DNA of 64,000 bases from Hepsetus odoe (taxonomy: Eukaryota > Chordata > Actinopteri > Characiformes > Hepsetidae): assembly GCA_017165825.1 (NCBI GenBank), contig CM029387.1, forward strand, positions 11,675,244 through 11,739,243, in the 5' to 3' direction. This document shows, piece by piece, positions 25,140-36,225 of the stretch; positions within the stretch are counted from its first letter, which is position 1, and each line of letters opens with the position of its first letter. Made by a program: the position numbers and the translations under genes. The notes under the pieces were generated by a model. It was not told where the DNA came from. It was given only the letters and a program-made list of their open reading frames with translations, and did no database searches.

Positions 25140-28100
25140 CATCCATCAATCCATTTTCTTCCGCTTATCCGAGGTCGGGTCGCGGGGACAGCAGCTCCAG
25201 CAGGGATGCCCAGACTTCCCTCTCTCCCAAGGCGTTCCCAGGCCAGCCGAGAGACATAGTCTCTCCAGCGTGTCCTGGGTCTTCCCCGGGGTCTCTTTCC
25301 GGTGGGACATGCCCAGAACACCTCACCAGGGAGGTGTCCCGGGGGCATCCTAATAAGATGCCCGAGCCACCTCATCTGGCTCCTCTCGATGCGGAGGAGC
25401 AGCGGCTCTACTTTGAGCCCCTCCCGGATGACTGAGCTTCTCACCCTATCTCTAAGGGAGACTCCAGACACCCTGCGGAGGAAACTCATTTCGGCCGCTT
25501 GTATTCGCAATCTCGTTCTTTCGGTCACTACCCACAGCTCGTGACCATAGGTGAGGGTGGGAACGTAGATCGACCGGTAAATTGAGAGCTTTGCCTTCTG
25601 GCTCAGCTCCTTCTTCACCATGACGGATCGATGCAGAGCCCGCATTACTGCAGAAGCTGCCCCGATCCGCCTGTCGATCTCCCACTCCATTTTACCCTCA
25701 CTCGTGAACAAGATTCCGAGATACTTAAACTCCTCCACTTGGGGCAAGGTCTCACTCCCAATCCAGAGAGGGCATTCCACCCTTTTCCGACTGAGGACCA
25801 TGGCCTCAGATTTGGAGGTGCTGATTCTCATCCCAGCCGCTTCTCACTCGGCTGCGAACCGATCCAGAGAGAGCTGAAGGTCACGGCATGATGAGGCCAA
25901 CAGGACAACGTCATCTGCAAAAAGCAGTGACCCAATCCTGAGCCCACCAAACCGGACCCCCTCAATGCCCTGGCTGCACCTAGAAATCCTGCCCATAAAA
26001 ATTATGAACAGGATCGGTGACAAAGGGCAGCCCTGGCGGAGTCCAACCCTCACCGGGAACAGGTCCAACTTACTGCCGGCAATGCGGACCAAGCTATGAC
26101 ACCGGTTGTACAGGGACCGGAATTCCCTTAACAGGGAATCCGATACCCCATACTCCCGGAGTACCCCCCACAGGAGCCCCCTAGGGACACGGTCGAATGC
26201 CTTCTCCAAGTCCACAAAGCACATGTAAACTGGTTGGGCAAACTCCCATGCACCCTCCAGGACCCTGCTAAGGGTGTAGAGCTGGTCCACTGTTCCGTGA
26301 CCTGGACGAAAACCACACTGCTCCTCCTGAATCCGAGGTTCGACTATCCGACGGAAGCTCCTTTCCAGGACCCCTGAATAGACTTTCCCCGGGAGGCTGA
26401 GAAGTGTGATCCCTCGATAGTTGGAACACACCCTCCGGTCCCCTTTCTTAAAGAGGGGGACCATACGATGTTGCAGAGGCATGTCAGCCATGACAGTCCT
26501 ACAACATCCAGAGCCTTGAGGAACTCTGGGCGGATCTCATCCACTCCCGGAGCCCTGCCACCAAGGAGCTTTTTGACCACCTTGGCAATCTGGGCCCCAG
26601 AGATGGAAGAGTCCACCTCTATGTCTCCAGGCTCTGCTTCCTCCTCGGAAGGCATGTTGGTGGAATTAAGGAGGTCTTCAAAGTACTCCCCCCACCGACC
26701 CACAACGTCCCGAGTCGAGGTCAGCAGCGCACCATCCCCACTATACACTGTGTTGACTGTGCACTGCTGTCCCCTCCTGAGACGCCGGATGGTGGACCAG
26801 AATTTCCTCGAAGCTGTCTGGAAGTCTTTCTCCATGGCCTCTCCAAACTCCTCCCATGCCAGAGTTTTTGCCTCAGCAACCACCAGAGCCGCATTCCGCT
26901 TGGCCTGTTGGTACCTATCAGCTGCCTCCGGAGCCCCACTGGCCAAAAAGGCCCGGTAGGACTCCTTCTTCAGCTTGATGGCATCCCTCACCGCTGGTGT
27001 CCACCAACGGGTTCTAGGGTTGCCACCGCGACAGGCACCGACCACCTCCCGGCCACAGCTCCGGTCAGCCGCCTTGACAATGGAGGTGCGGAACATAGTC
27101 CATTCAGACTCAATGTCCCCCACCTCCCCCGGGATGTGGTTAAAGCTTTGACGGAGGTGGGAGTTGAAGCTTGTCCTGACAGGGGACTCTGCCAGACGTT
27201 CCCAGCAGACCCTCACGATGCGTTTGGGCCTACCAGGCCTGACCGGCATCCTCCCCCACCAACGAAGCCAACTCACCACCAGGTGATGGTCAGTTGACAG
27301 CTCCGCCCCTCTCTTCACCCGAGTGTCCAAGACATGGGGCCGCAAGTCCGACGACATGACCACAAAGTCGATCATCGAACTGCGGCCTAGGGTGTGCTGG
27401 TGCCAGGTGCACATGTGGACATCCTTATGCCTGAACATGGTGTTCGTTATGGACAATCTGTGACAAGCATAAAAGTCCAATAACAAAACACCACTCTGGT
27501 TCAGATTGGGGGGACCATTCCTCCCAATTACGCCCTTCCAGGTGTCACTGTCATTACCCACGTGAGCATTGAAGTCCCCCAGCAGAACGATGGAGTCCCC
27601 AGCAGGGACGCTCTCTAGCGCCCCCTCCAGAGACCCCAGAAAGGGTGGGTAGTCCAGAATGCTGTTTGGCGCATAAGCGCAGACAACACTAAGGACCCGT
27701 CCCCCGACCTGAAGGCAGAGGGCCGCCACCCTCTCATCTACCGGGGTAAACCCCAATGTACTGGCCCCAAGCTGTGGGGCAATAAGTATGCCCACACCTG
27801 CTCGGCGCCTCTCACCGGTGGCAACTCCAGAGAGGAAAAGAGTCCATCCCCTCTCAAGGAGACTGGTTCCAGAGTCCAAGCTGTGCGTCGAGGTGAGTCC
27901 AACTATATCTAGCTGGAACTTCTCAACCTCGCGCACTAGCTCAGGCTCCTTCCCCACCAGAGAGGTGACATTCCACGTCCCTAGAGCCAGCTTCTGCAGC
28001 CGAGGGTCGGACCGCCAAGGCCCCCGTTTTCGGCCACCGCCCAGCTCACAATGCACCCAACCTCTCTGGCCCATCCCACAGGTGGTGAGCCCATGGGAAG

Positions 28101-28398
28101 GGGGACCCACATTGCCTCTTTGGGCTGAGCCCAGCCGGGCCCCATGGGTAAAGGCCCGACCACCAGGCGCTCGCCATCGGGCCCCACCTCCAGGCCTGGC
28201 TCCAGAGGGAGGCCCCGGTGACCCACGTCCGGGCGAGGGAAAACGTCTTCCATAATTATTATTCATCATAAGAGGTCTGAACCGCTCTTTGTCTCTTCCC
28301 TCACCTAGGACCTGTTTGCCTTGGGTGCCCCTACCAGGGGCATAAAGCCCCCGACAACATAGCTCCCAGGATCATTGGGACACGCAAACCACTTCACC
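25140..28398 (-). mobile_element. Rex3-like (RTE clade) LINE, near full length
   Basis: Flanked by a 13-bp direct repeat, ACCTTTATTGTTC at 25127-25139 and 28399-28411. The minus strand encodes an AP endonuclease (LALGTWNVTSLVGKE, IVLLGDFNAHVGND, STDHHLVVSWLRWW) in a 641-codon frame at 26344-28269, RT with LLFADDVVLLASS (25844-26491) and a C-terminal part (25109-25831). The 3' end 'gataagcggaagaaaatgga' plus a GATG-type tail is the Rex3 signature as I know it. Frameshifts near 26480 and 25840 break it. Confidence 0.85.
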
Positions 28399-29232
28399 AC
28401 CTTTATTGTTCATAATTTATATTCTTCCTCTTGGTCATATTATTGGAAACCATGTCCTCAGTTTTCGTTGCTATGCTGAGGATACCCAAATCTACTTTAC
28501 CACCTCCACTTAGCCACCCCACCCCATTCCCTTACAGTTTGTATTCATGATGTAAAACTATGGCTCACCTCAAACTTTCTAAAGCTTAACACAGATAAAA
28601 CAGAATATTTATTAATTGGCTCCAAGGTTCTCATCACTAAACTCCAAAATTTCAGTTTATCCATTGACAATACTCTTGTTACACCCTCACCCACTGTCTG
28701 CAATTTAGGTGTTATATTCAATCCCACTCTATCATTTGACTCTCACATAAACACAGTTGTCAGAAGTGCTTTCTTTCACCTCAGAAATGTCTCACATCTC
28801 TGCTCATCACTTTCATTGAAGGACATAGCAATACTTGTTCATGCTTTTATAACTTTTAGCTTTTATAACATGTCTTGATTACTGTAACGCTTTACTCTTT
28901 GGTCTCCCAACTAGAACATTAACCAGGCTCCAGTATGTGCAGAAAGCTCCAGCTCATGTTCTCACATTCTCCAAAAAATCCGAACATTTCATCCCCATTC
29001 TCCACAAACTTCACTGGCTGCCCATATCATATCATATTCAGTACAAGCTGCTTCTCATCACATTTAAAGCCCTTCGTGGATCTGCCCCCTCCATACCTGG
29101 ATTACACTTCATCCATTCATACACTCCGACCCACTCACTGCGCTCCTCTGGTACCAGTTTACTCACAGTTCCTAAATTCATGTTAGCTGCCATGGATGAT
29201 AGATCATTTAGTGTTGCTGCGCCTAAACTATG

Positions 29233-29723
29233 TGTAACGGTGTGGCCTACTCTGAACCCAGGGAGCCACACAGGGTTTGGACCCAAATGCAGTGCCCAAA
29301 GCTGCCAGTCCCCAAAAACAGGTAGAAAACAAAAGCTCAAAACGGGTAGAAAGCAAAATGCTCAAAAACGGGTGAGCGGTTGAGCTGGAATGTTGTAGAA
29401 AAAACCAAAAGGGAAAAAAAAACGAGAAACTCAGAAGGGAGGGTGCAGCGTCAGTCAGCACAACAAGCCGAAGCTCGAAGGTGCTGAACTGATGCAAACA
29501 CAAAGCGAGAGAGACAGTGAGACCCCGAGAGAAAACCCAAGGATCTTTACCAAGTTACCGTCTGAGTCAAACAACGACCCAGCAACTCTGACTCGGCTTC
29601 TCTCCATTTAAATAAGCCCAAGCACAGGTGAACCAAATCACTGTTGATCACCGTGCCTGATTGGCAGGTCTCCCAACAGCGGTTTGGCTCCCCCTAGTGC
29701 CCCGTCGGGGTAGGGCTCTTACA
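29233..29723 (-). mobile_element. Solo LTR
   Basis: A 491-bp unit running TGTAAC...TTACA, with the 5-bp duplication CTATG at 29228-29232 and 29724-29728. It cuts the L2 reading frame between 'AAPKL' and 'WNSL'. In minus orientation it carries 'TTATTTAAATGG', a plausible TATA box, so that is taken as its sense strand. No internal region remains, as expected after LTR-LTR recombination. It is unrelated by eye to the 335-bp LTRs nearby. Confidence 0.75.
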
Positions 29724-29872
29724 CTATGGAATTCTCTCACTGAAATCCTACACCTAATGTCCTCTCTGTCTTTCTTCAAAACATATCTATTCAGTCTGTG
29801 CTATTCTACTACTCCCCATTATTGATTTCTTAAATCCTGCTGTTTGTTTGTCACTGTCTTTGTGTTTGTTTG

Positions 29873-30207
29873 TGTAATGGTGGTGGGGTGTGGGGAGGAC
29901 GCCAACGCTGAACCAGGAGTTCGGATTATAACTTTATTAAATATATTTACAAAACAAGAGCAAAGGGCTGCAGTTCAAACCAAAACCAAAGAACTGCAGC
30001 CTAAACCAAGATACCCAGATTACCAAATACCAAAACCACCATAGAATGTGTAGGCTGAGCCTAACGAATGAGCCGTGCTCTGTTCTGACTCATCGGGGCT
30101 TAAATAGTCAGCCCCAATGAAGCACACCTGTGCCTTCATGAGCTCAGGTGTGCTCAGTCAGAACAGAGATCCCTCTACCGTGCCCAAAACACACCTCACC
30201 CGTGACA
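29873..30207 (-). repeat. 3' LTR of the cargo-bearing element
   Basis: Same 335-bp length as its partner. It has 'TATTTAA' at 30101-30107 and AATAAA at 29933-29938 on the minus strand. Differences are scattered substitutions, with a cluster of about four near 30168-30172. Confidence 0.8.
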
Positions 30208-30235
30208 GAATCCCCCCCCCCCCCCCCCCCCAAAA
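30208..30235 (-). other. Polypurine tract of the LTR element
   Basis: The plus-strand C run after 'gaat' is, on the minus strand, TTTT, then about 20 G, then ATTC, immediately before the 3' LTR. This is where plus-strand DNA synthesis starts in LTR retroelements. Confidence 0.7.
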
Positions 30236-30297
30236 GGCACGGCTCCCGAAGCGCCAAAACACAGCTGAACCTCTAGGGGGGAGGCCAAGAACAAAAA

Positions 30298-30494
30298 AAC
30301 ATTTACATTTACAGCATTTAGCAGACACTCTTATCCAGAGCGACTTCCATGTCCTAATTACAGGGACAGTCCCCCTGGAGCAACTCAGGGTTAAGGGTCT
30401 TGCTCAGGGACCCAGTGATGGTAGTGCCAGAGGTGGGATTCGAACCGGGGACCTCTTGATCCAGAGGTCCGTAGGCAAGTAGACCACCACCACC
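30298..30494 (-). repeat. SINE family S2 inside the LTR element
   Basis: It runs from 'acatttacagcatttagcag' to 'tagaccaccaccaccc'. It lies between the cargo and the polypurine tract, in the same orientation as the LTR element. Confidence 0.8.
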
Positions 30495-30550
30495 CTAAAA
30501 CACTCTTCAAAGTTCCTTTATGGGGCATATGGTCAGGTCCACAAAACACT

Positions 30551-33500
30551 TCAACACAAAAAGGACCTCTGACTAGCCATGTCAAGGGCTGCTGGCGGTG
30601 GAGAGGGGAATCCTAGAAGTTCTGTCCACTTCTTTATTTGTTGCCTGGACTCGACCCTGGAGTCACTGGAGGAATCATCTAACTCAGTGGAACGCCTTGC
30701 CTTGACAGTACCTGAAAGAGAGCTAAACACAGATTTTACAAGGTTCAAAGAGGAAGTCTCTTTCACATAGTCCGAACTCTGCTTCCAACCCCTGCCATCC
30801 TTGTTCTTCACGTCTCTCATCACAGAATCTACAGTGCAGAAGCTGTCGTTCACTTTCTTGAACTGAGACAGGTCATTGCTGATGTCTTTTGGCTCCTTCC
30901 TCTTCTTGCTCATACTTCCCTGCTGCTTGGAGCTCAGTGCGGCAGCATCCCAGCTCCTGGTTCCACTACGAGAAGTTCCACATGGACTCGTCCACGAGCC
31001 ACCTTGTTCTGAGTCTGCTGAATTGTGAGGGTGAACTGAAGGTAGGGAGTCATAATGCAGCTTCTCAGCCTCTGGAATCTTTATCTGCTTCTCCATCAGA
31101 CTGTTCTTCAGCTGCTCCGCTCTGGCGTTAACCACCAGGGTCCCAGCATGCATTGGTGTCTGTGGAGTGAGTCGAGATTCGAAGATCGCCAATTTTGCTT
31201 CCATACCTCTGACCTGCTTCTCCAGCTCGGTGAGCTCACTGGCCTCACTTCGGGCATTTCTCAGTTCAGCCTGCAGAGCAACGTTGTGGTCCTGCACCCG
31301 TTTCAGCTCTGCTCTGGTTTGATTCAGCTGTTCTTCCATAGTGGCTATTTTAGCTTCCAGTTTCTCCTGAATGGTTGGAGTCTTAACTCTCCTTGTTGTC
31401 TGGCATACAGTTTGGTTCCTCTGTTCATCCGTTCTCTCCAGCCTCTCTCTTTGGACAACCATCACAGCTTGCAGCTTTATTCTGGAGACTTCCCCCTCCT
31501 TTCTGACTTTACTGCTCTTTCCGTGAAGCTCACCATTGTCTTGAGCCAGAGCTTTTCTTTCTGTTTCCATGGCTTCAATCTCCCTTTGGCAACTTGACAA
31601 GAGTCCTTTGGTCCTCTCCAGCTGAGGAAGCAGATAGGTGATCCTTTCCTTGAGTTTCAACCCTTCGTTCGCGACCGAGGCATTCACCTGTAGCATCGAG
31701 GCTTCTTTCTCCGTCAGCTGCTGGTAGAGCTCTGTCAGCAACTCTTCCTGTTCAGTGATCTGAACATTCATGCAGCTGATTTGTTCACCTCCGAGGTGAG
31801 ATTGGATTGTCCTTGCAGCTCTGATCCGTTTGGCCAGATCCCTTGCCTGCTTTCCTCTGAATGACTTTTGCAAGCAAATTGCAGCATGTTTGAATAGCTG
31901 ATACCTCTGCCTTTGTTGATGTCCAAGCTTCCACCTTCTGAACCTCCTCTGAAGAAGACTTGCAGCCCAGCACTGCTTCTTGAAAACAGATCTTTGCTTG
32001 TGCATTCTTACTGCAGCCTGAATAATGGTGGCAGCTTTGTGCATTGCAGCAACCTTCTTTCGAACAGATTAACCTCTAAAAGCTGCCTGGATGCGTATCA
32101 CAGACCTTTTCAACACCTGGAATTTCTCATGTTCAAATTTATCCTTACTGTAGGACCTATAATGCCTTTGAATGATGATGGCTGACACCCTTATGGCCTG
32201 GTACTTTACTACCTCCGTGTGTCTTCTGAACGCAGCCTGAATCAGGGAAGCTGCCTGATGTTGCAGGATCATCTCCCTTCTGACCCTCTGACCTCTGAAG
32301 CAGGCTTGCAGGAACATTGCAGCAGAGCGCAATTTCAAGAAATCCTCCCTCTGCTTTCTGGCATCTAGTGTGGAACAATACCTAAGCTGGATGGCAACAG
32401 CAGCATGTTTGATGCATAAATATCGCGTCCGAGCACAGTGAGCCCTGTAAGCACATTGTATCACAGTGGCAGCCTGGTGCATCTGTTTCAGAGTCTGTCT
32501 GGCCTTCATCCCTCAGAATGCAGCTTGCAGAACAACAGCAGCCATCTTTTTCTCCTTCAAAGACTTCATTTCTTGCTTCATCATCTTATTAGCTCGAACA
32601 TCACTGAACAGTCCTGGCTGCCCATAGTAGCTTCAGGTAGTATTTTCTGCTTAAATGCTTCCTCACCTGTGCCTGAATGGTTACTGCAGCCTCATGTTCA
32701 ATTTGCATCTGCACCCGAACTTTCATTCTAAAGTTCCCACTAACCTGGAGCTGCTCCTTCTCTGCTTTCTGCCCAGCAGACGGGTTAGTGGTGCTGGGTT
32801 TGGGGGTCGACTCCTTGATGCCTCTTTCCTTGCTGCGAAGGGCTTTCTTGGTCGACCTCCCTGGTTGCACGCTACAGGAAGCAGTCTCCTCTGTCCTCCT
32901 GCTCTTGGTGTCAGGAACGGCCTTCTTTGCCACTGCCTCGCTTCTCTTGTTGCGGGCAGCCTTCTTTGCCTTCCTCTCGTGTTGAAGGGTGCAGGGAGCA
33001 TTTTCTTCCACTGTTTCACTGTTATTCACGCTGGCTGTGTTCTCACATTGAGCTGCGCAGAGTGCCGCGTTTACCGTAACTCAGGGAGAATTCTTTACCG
33101 TAACACCTCCATTAGCTGCGCAGGGAGAATTCTTTACCGTAGCTCCTCTATCAGCTGCGCGTGGCGCTTTCTCCGCTGGCGGATCGCGGTGATTGGCGCT
33201 TTCGGCGCTGAATCTCCACGTTGAACAGCGCAGGGCGGCTCCACTATCAACGTTCCGCTTTGAATGATGTAGGACTCGTCGTCCTTCCACGTTGCGTGAC
33301 ACTCGCTGTCAACGAAGCCCCGCCTTCCATGTCGCATGTGGAAAAAAACAAGTGGTTCAGCGTGTTGAGGTAGCACTGTGCTCTTGCAGCCATGGAGACC
33401 AGCATCCGGAAACAAAGCGCGAACCGATCCCTGCGAAGCTCGGGATCCGGGATGATATCGAGTGGGAGCAGCGACGTCGCATTCTTAAGACGGTGATTGA

Positions 33501-33732
33501 GCTCCTTGGCCGTGGCCGTTGGCCTCCGTCGTACCCACTCCTCACCGTCCAGATGCTCGCGGAGGTCCAGAGAAATCGCCTCTGTCTCCCAGGTCTTTAT
33601 CAGCTGCAGCGCCTGCTCGACAATGTTCGCTGCCGCCCATAACACGCGCTCCTGCTCGCCCTCATGGCTCGCGACATCCAGGTACTGGCGGCTCATTTCT
33701 GTAACGTTGGCGGGGTGTGGGGAGGACGCCAA
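30551..33732 (-). pseudogene. Captured coding sequence: ASPM-like IQ repeats plus coiled coil
   Basis: Minus-strand reading, 5' to 3'. 33247-33732 is an alpha-helical segment of unknown family whose frame opens inside the LTR. 33062-33160 contains a short tandem repeat. 32601-33029 is a basic linker leading into the first IQ motif. 32069-32600 and 30551-32044 hold about a dozen IQ units with alternating spacing (AAVTIQAQVRKHL, QAASLIQAAFRR, KAATIIQAAVRMH, KHAAICLQKSFRG), the pattern of ASPM. Then come some 130 residues of heptad-rich coiled coil and a Ser-rich tail. Defects: a shift near 32605, TGA at about 32515 (AAF*GM) and TAA at about 32067 (FRG*SV). There are no introns; ASPM's IQ array is mostly one exon in vertebrates, so this does not by itself prove an mRNA origin. 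The coiled-coil donor is not identified. Confidence 0.6.
33082..33159. repeat. 39-bp tandem repeat in the cargo
   Basis: Two units, 33082-33120 and 33121-33159, each starting 'cagggagaattctttaccgt', with a partial third unit just before them. On the minus strand the unit encodes a 13-residue repeat containing TVKNSPCAA. Confidence 0.8.
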
Positions 33733-34034
33733 CGCTGAGCCAGGAGTTCGGATTATAACTTTATTAAATATATTTACAAAACAAGAGCAAAGGGCTGCAG
33801 TTCAAACCAAAACCAAAGAACTGCAGCCTAAACCAAGATACCCAGATTACCAAATACCAAAACTACCATAGAGTGTGTAGGCTGAACCTAACGAATGAGC
33901 CGCGCTCTGTTCTGACTCATCGGGGCTTAAATAGTCAGCCCCAATGAAGCACATCTGTGCCTTCATGAGCTCAGGTGTGCTCAGTCAGAACAGCACGCCC
34001 TCTACCGTGCACAAAACACACCTCACCTGTGACA
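33700..34034 (-). repeat. 5' LTR of the cargo-bearing element
   Basis: Minus-strand reading starts TGTCACAGGTGAGG and ends CGTTACA. 'TATTTAA' at 33928-33934 is the TATA candidate. An AATAAA signal lies further on, so U3-R-U5 order is visible. Confidence 0.8.
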
Positions 34035-34164
34035 GTTTGTTAACTGTTTTAATTTATATTGCTTTATCTTCTGCTCTGTAAAGTGACCTTGGGTTTGAGA
34101 ATGGTGCTATATTAATAAAAATGATTATTATATTATTTTTTTGTTTATTTGTTTTTTTTTTATT

Positions 34165-34735
34165 AGACGTTTTAAGGACTGATGAGACTAAGAAAAATCT
34201 CTACTAAAAGTGATGGAAAAACCAAAGTGTGGAGAGAGAAAACATATGAACATGATCTAATCTTGCATGACTGCTTTTGGAACAGACTCAGTAATATTTA
34301 TTGATGATGTAACCCACAATTATTGTAGCCAAATTATTTCTGACGCCTAAGGAAACAAAGGGTGGAGGTGGTATAATGGTAGAACACTCGCCTACCAACC
34401 AAGAGCTCACATGTTTGAATCCCACCTCTGGCACTACCACCTTTGGGTTCCTGAGCAAGACCCTTAACCCCAAGTTGCTCCAGGGGGGACAGTCCCTGTA
34501 GCTAAGAAATGAAAGTCGCTCTGGATAAAACAAGTAAATATAAACAAAGCACTTCTTCAAGAGTGAAAGTGGAAAGTTTTGAATGGGCCATTTCGATCAC
34601 CGCATCTTAACCGAATTGAACTCCTCACAAGGACGCTGACTAAAGAAACACTGAAAGATGCTGTGGCAAAAGCCTTGATAACTATGACCAAAGAGGGTTT
34701 TTTTTTTCATGTTTTAAATTTTCTCTTCTAAATTG
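34165..34735 (+). mobile_element. Tc1-like remnant with a SINE inside
   Basis: 'aaggactgatgagactaag' at the left, and 'gaatgggccatttcgatcac' with 'cttaaccgaattgaactcc' at the right, match the D-D-E core region of Tc1 transposases. An S2 SINE (34358-34545) separates the halves. Confidence 0.5.
34358..34545 (+). repeat. SINE family S2
   Basis: A box 'gtggtataatggtaga', B box 'gtttgaatccc', body 'gagcaagacccttaacccc' and tail 'agtcgctctggataaa'. Confidence 0.8.
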
Positions 34736-35775
34736 TGGAAATATCATGCAAATGCTTGGCCAATCTGTTTATTGAGGAAACTAGGCTAAAGGCAATAGAT
34801 CATGTAGAAGATCATGTAAGCAGAACAAACTCACAGAGTGCTCAAGCCCATAGTGCATAAAAGTTGTCGAAGCTCTGTTGACTGAATAATTGATTCTACA
34901 TTTACTGTGACATTGACCTCTATTCTCAACATTCCACGAAGTTCAGTCAAACCCACCACTGAGTGACAGAATGACTGACCTAAAAATTGACGTAGGGCAT
35001 CAGGATTAGGTTCACAATTTGTTGGAGGGTGTCATAATAAACTGGCTGGGACGAGGAGATGATGCTAGCCTGCAGGAAGGTCACAAAGTTCTCGACTGGC
35101 TTGAGCTAGCCCTCCAGTTATTCAATGGCCAATGGTTAACCAAGCTGGCCGAGTTCTTTTCAACCATCCCATTAGCTCAGAGCCCTCAGTGGGGGCAGGT
35201 CACCCTGAGCAGTAGGCAGCAAAGGAGAAATTTATGGCAAAGCGCAAGCATAAAAGACGCTAACATGTGGCTGAGGCTGTCCCCCTTATGCTGACTATGA
35301 CAGCAGGAGGACTGGAGGAGAACTTGATGGCGAAGCACAAGCATAATAGACGCAAGCATTGAAATGTGCCTGTCCCCCCTGCGCCGGTTGTGACAGCTCC
35401 TGTCTACCCTGCACTGGCTGCGACAGCTCCTGCCACCCTGCGCCCATGTCTGCAGGTTCCCCAGGTGGGTTGTCACTGCAGTCGTCACTCCCTGATCCAG
35501 CACTGGCTCCAGACTGCTCTTCATCACCTGGCACAGGTTCAACACTGGTCTTCAATGTGCCTCCTGGGGGGACGGCTTCTCTTTATCAATGTCCCATGGT
35601 CTGATGCCAGCACTCACCTCCCTTTAAGAGGGTGGCTCCCCATTGTTGCTGGCTCCTGGTCCCTGTTCATCACCCTAGGTCTAACGCCAGCTCACCTTGC
35701 CTCAGGAAGGTTGCTCCCCTTTTCCACCGGCCACTGTGCCTCCTCAGGAGGCCAGACCCCCTGTGTCCGTCAGCT

Positions 35776-35819
35776 CCGGCATCTTCCCAGGAGGGCAATT
35801 CCTCCTGGGAAGATGCCGG
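35776..35819. repeat. Perfect 19-bp inverted repeat
   Basis: Arm 'ccggcatcttcccaggagg' (35776-35794), spacer 'gcaatt', and its exact complement (35801-35819). Confidence 0.95.
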
Positions 35820-36129
35820 CAGCTTCTGGTGAATTGGACTATACTGGGCTTCTTGCCACGTGCTGCAGCCCCATAGACAGTTTTGGGCTTCTAATCGCTA
35901 CCTACAACCCCAGGTATGGCTACTACTGGGCCATGGACTTCTGTGTTGAGCTTCTCTCACCTGCTGCAGCCCAGGACATGGCTGCTATCAGATCATGGAC
36001 CCCTTAGGTTCATTATGTGTCAGTCCCTGTCGCTGTACCCCTTATGTCCCTACCACCACCTGTCCCTGTGTCCCCAATGTTCTTTGTGCTTTTCATAATC
36101 CCTATCAGCCTCCAGGTCCCTGTTCCTTT

Positions 36130-36225
36130 CATCATGCCCCAGCCTCTCCCTGTCTTCATGCCCCAACCTTGCCCTGTCGTCACGCCCCAGCCTCGCCCTG
36201 TCATCATGACCCAGTCCAGACCTGT
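36130..36225 (+). repeat. 24-bp minisatellite, four units
   Basis: Units at 36130, 36154, 36178 and 36202, each like 'catcatgccccagcctc' plus 'tccctgt'. In one frame each codes for an octapeptide resembling MPQPxPVx. Confidence 0.85.

Larger units (their letters stand above)
29873..34034 (-). mobile_element. Non-autonomous LTR element carrying ASPM-like IQ-repeat cargo
   Basis: Two direct 335-bp repeats (33700-34034 as 5' LTR and 29873-30207 as 3' LTR) bound it, with the 5-bp duplication GTTTG at 29868-29872 and 34035-34039. On the minus strand a run of about 20 G ending in GATTC abuts the 3' LTR and is a good polypurine tract. No gag zinc knuckle, protease, RT, RNase H or integrase is recognisable. 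The interior is instead a long, mostly open protein-coding stretch (see 30551-33732) plus a SINE (30298-30494). No tRNA primer-binding site is evident next to the 5' LTR. About 15 mismatches separate the LTRs by eye, so it is fairly young. Confidence 0.8.
24760..34130 (+). mobile_element. L2-clade LINE, host of three nested insertions
   Basis: Host segments are about 24760-25139, 28399-29232, 29724-29872 and 34035-34130. Read together they run through L2 RT (EPFQSGFCPFQSTETALL, VLLLLDLSSAFVNH), the C-terminal block (RLDYCNALLFGLP, LHWLPISY, LWNSLTEILH) and the 3' UTR ('aagtgaccttgggtttgag', poly-adenine-rich end near 34130). Each break is bounded by a target duplication of the later element. 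It is 5'-truncated and contains stops, so it is older than its guests. Confidence 0.8.

Noticed and set aside
29233..34034. The solo LTR and the 335-bp LTRs as one family
   Set aside because: Lengths and sequences differ throughout, apart from the TG...CA ends and the 5-bp duplications common to LTR elements.
35366..36007. A 213-codon proline-rich host protein
   Set aside because: No start context, no introns, compositional bias and degenerate DNA repeats; recorded only as an unassigned repetitive block.
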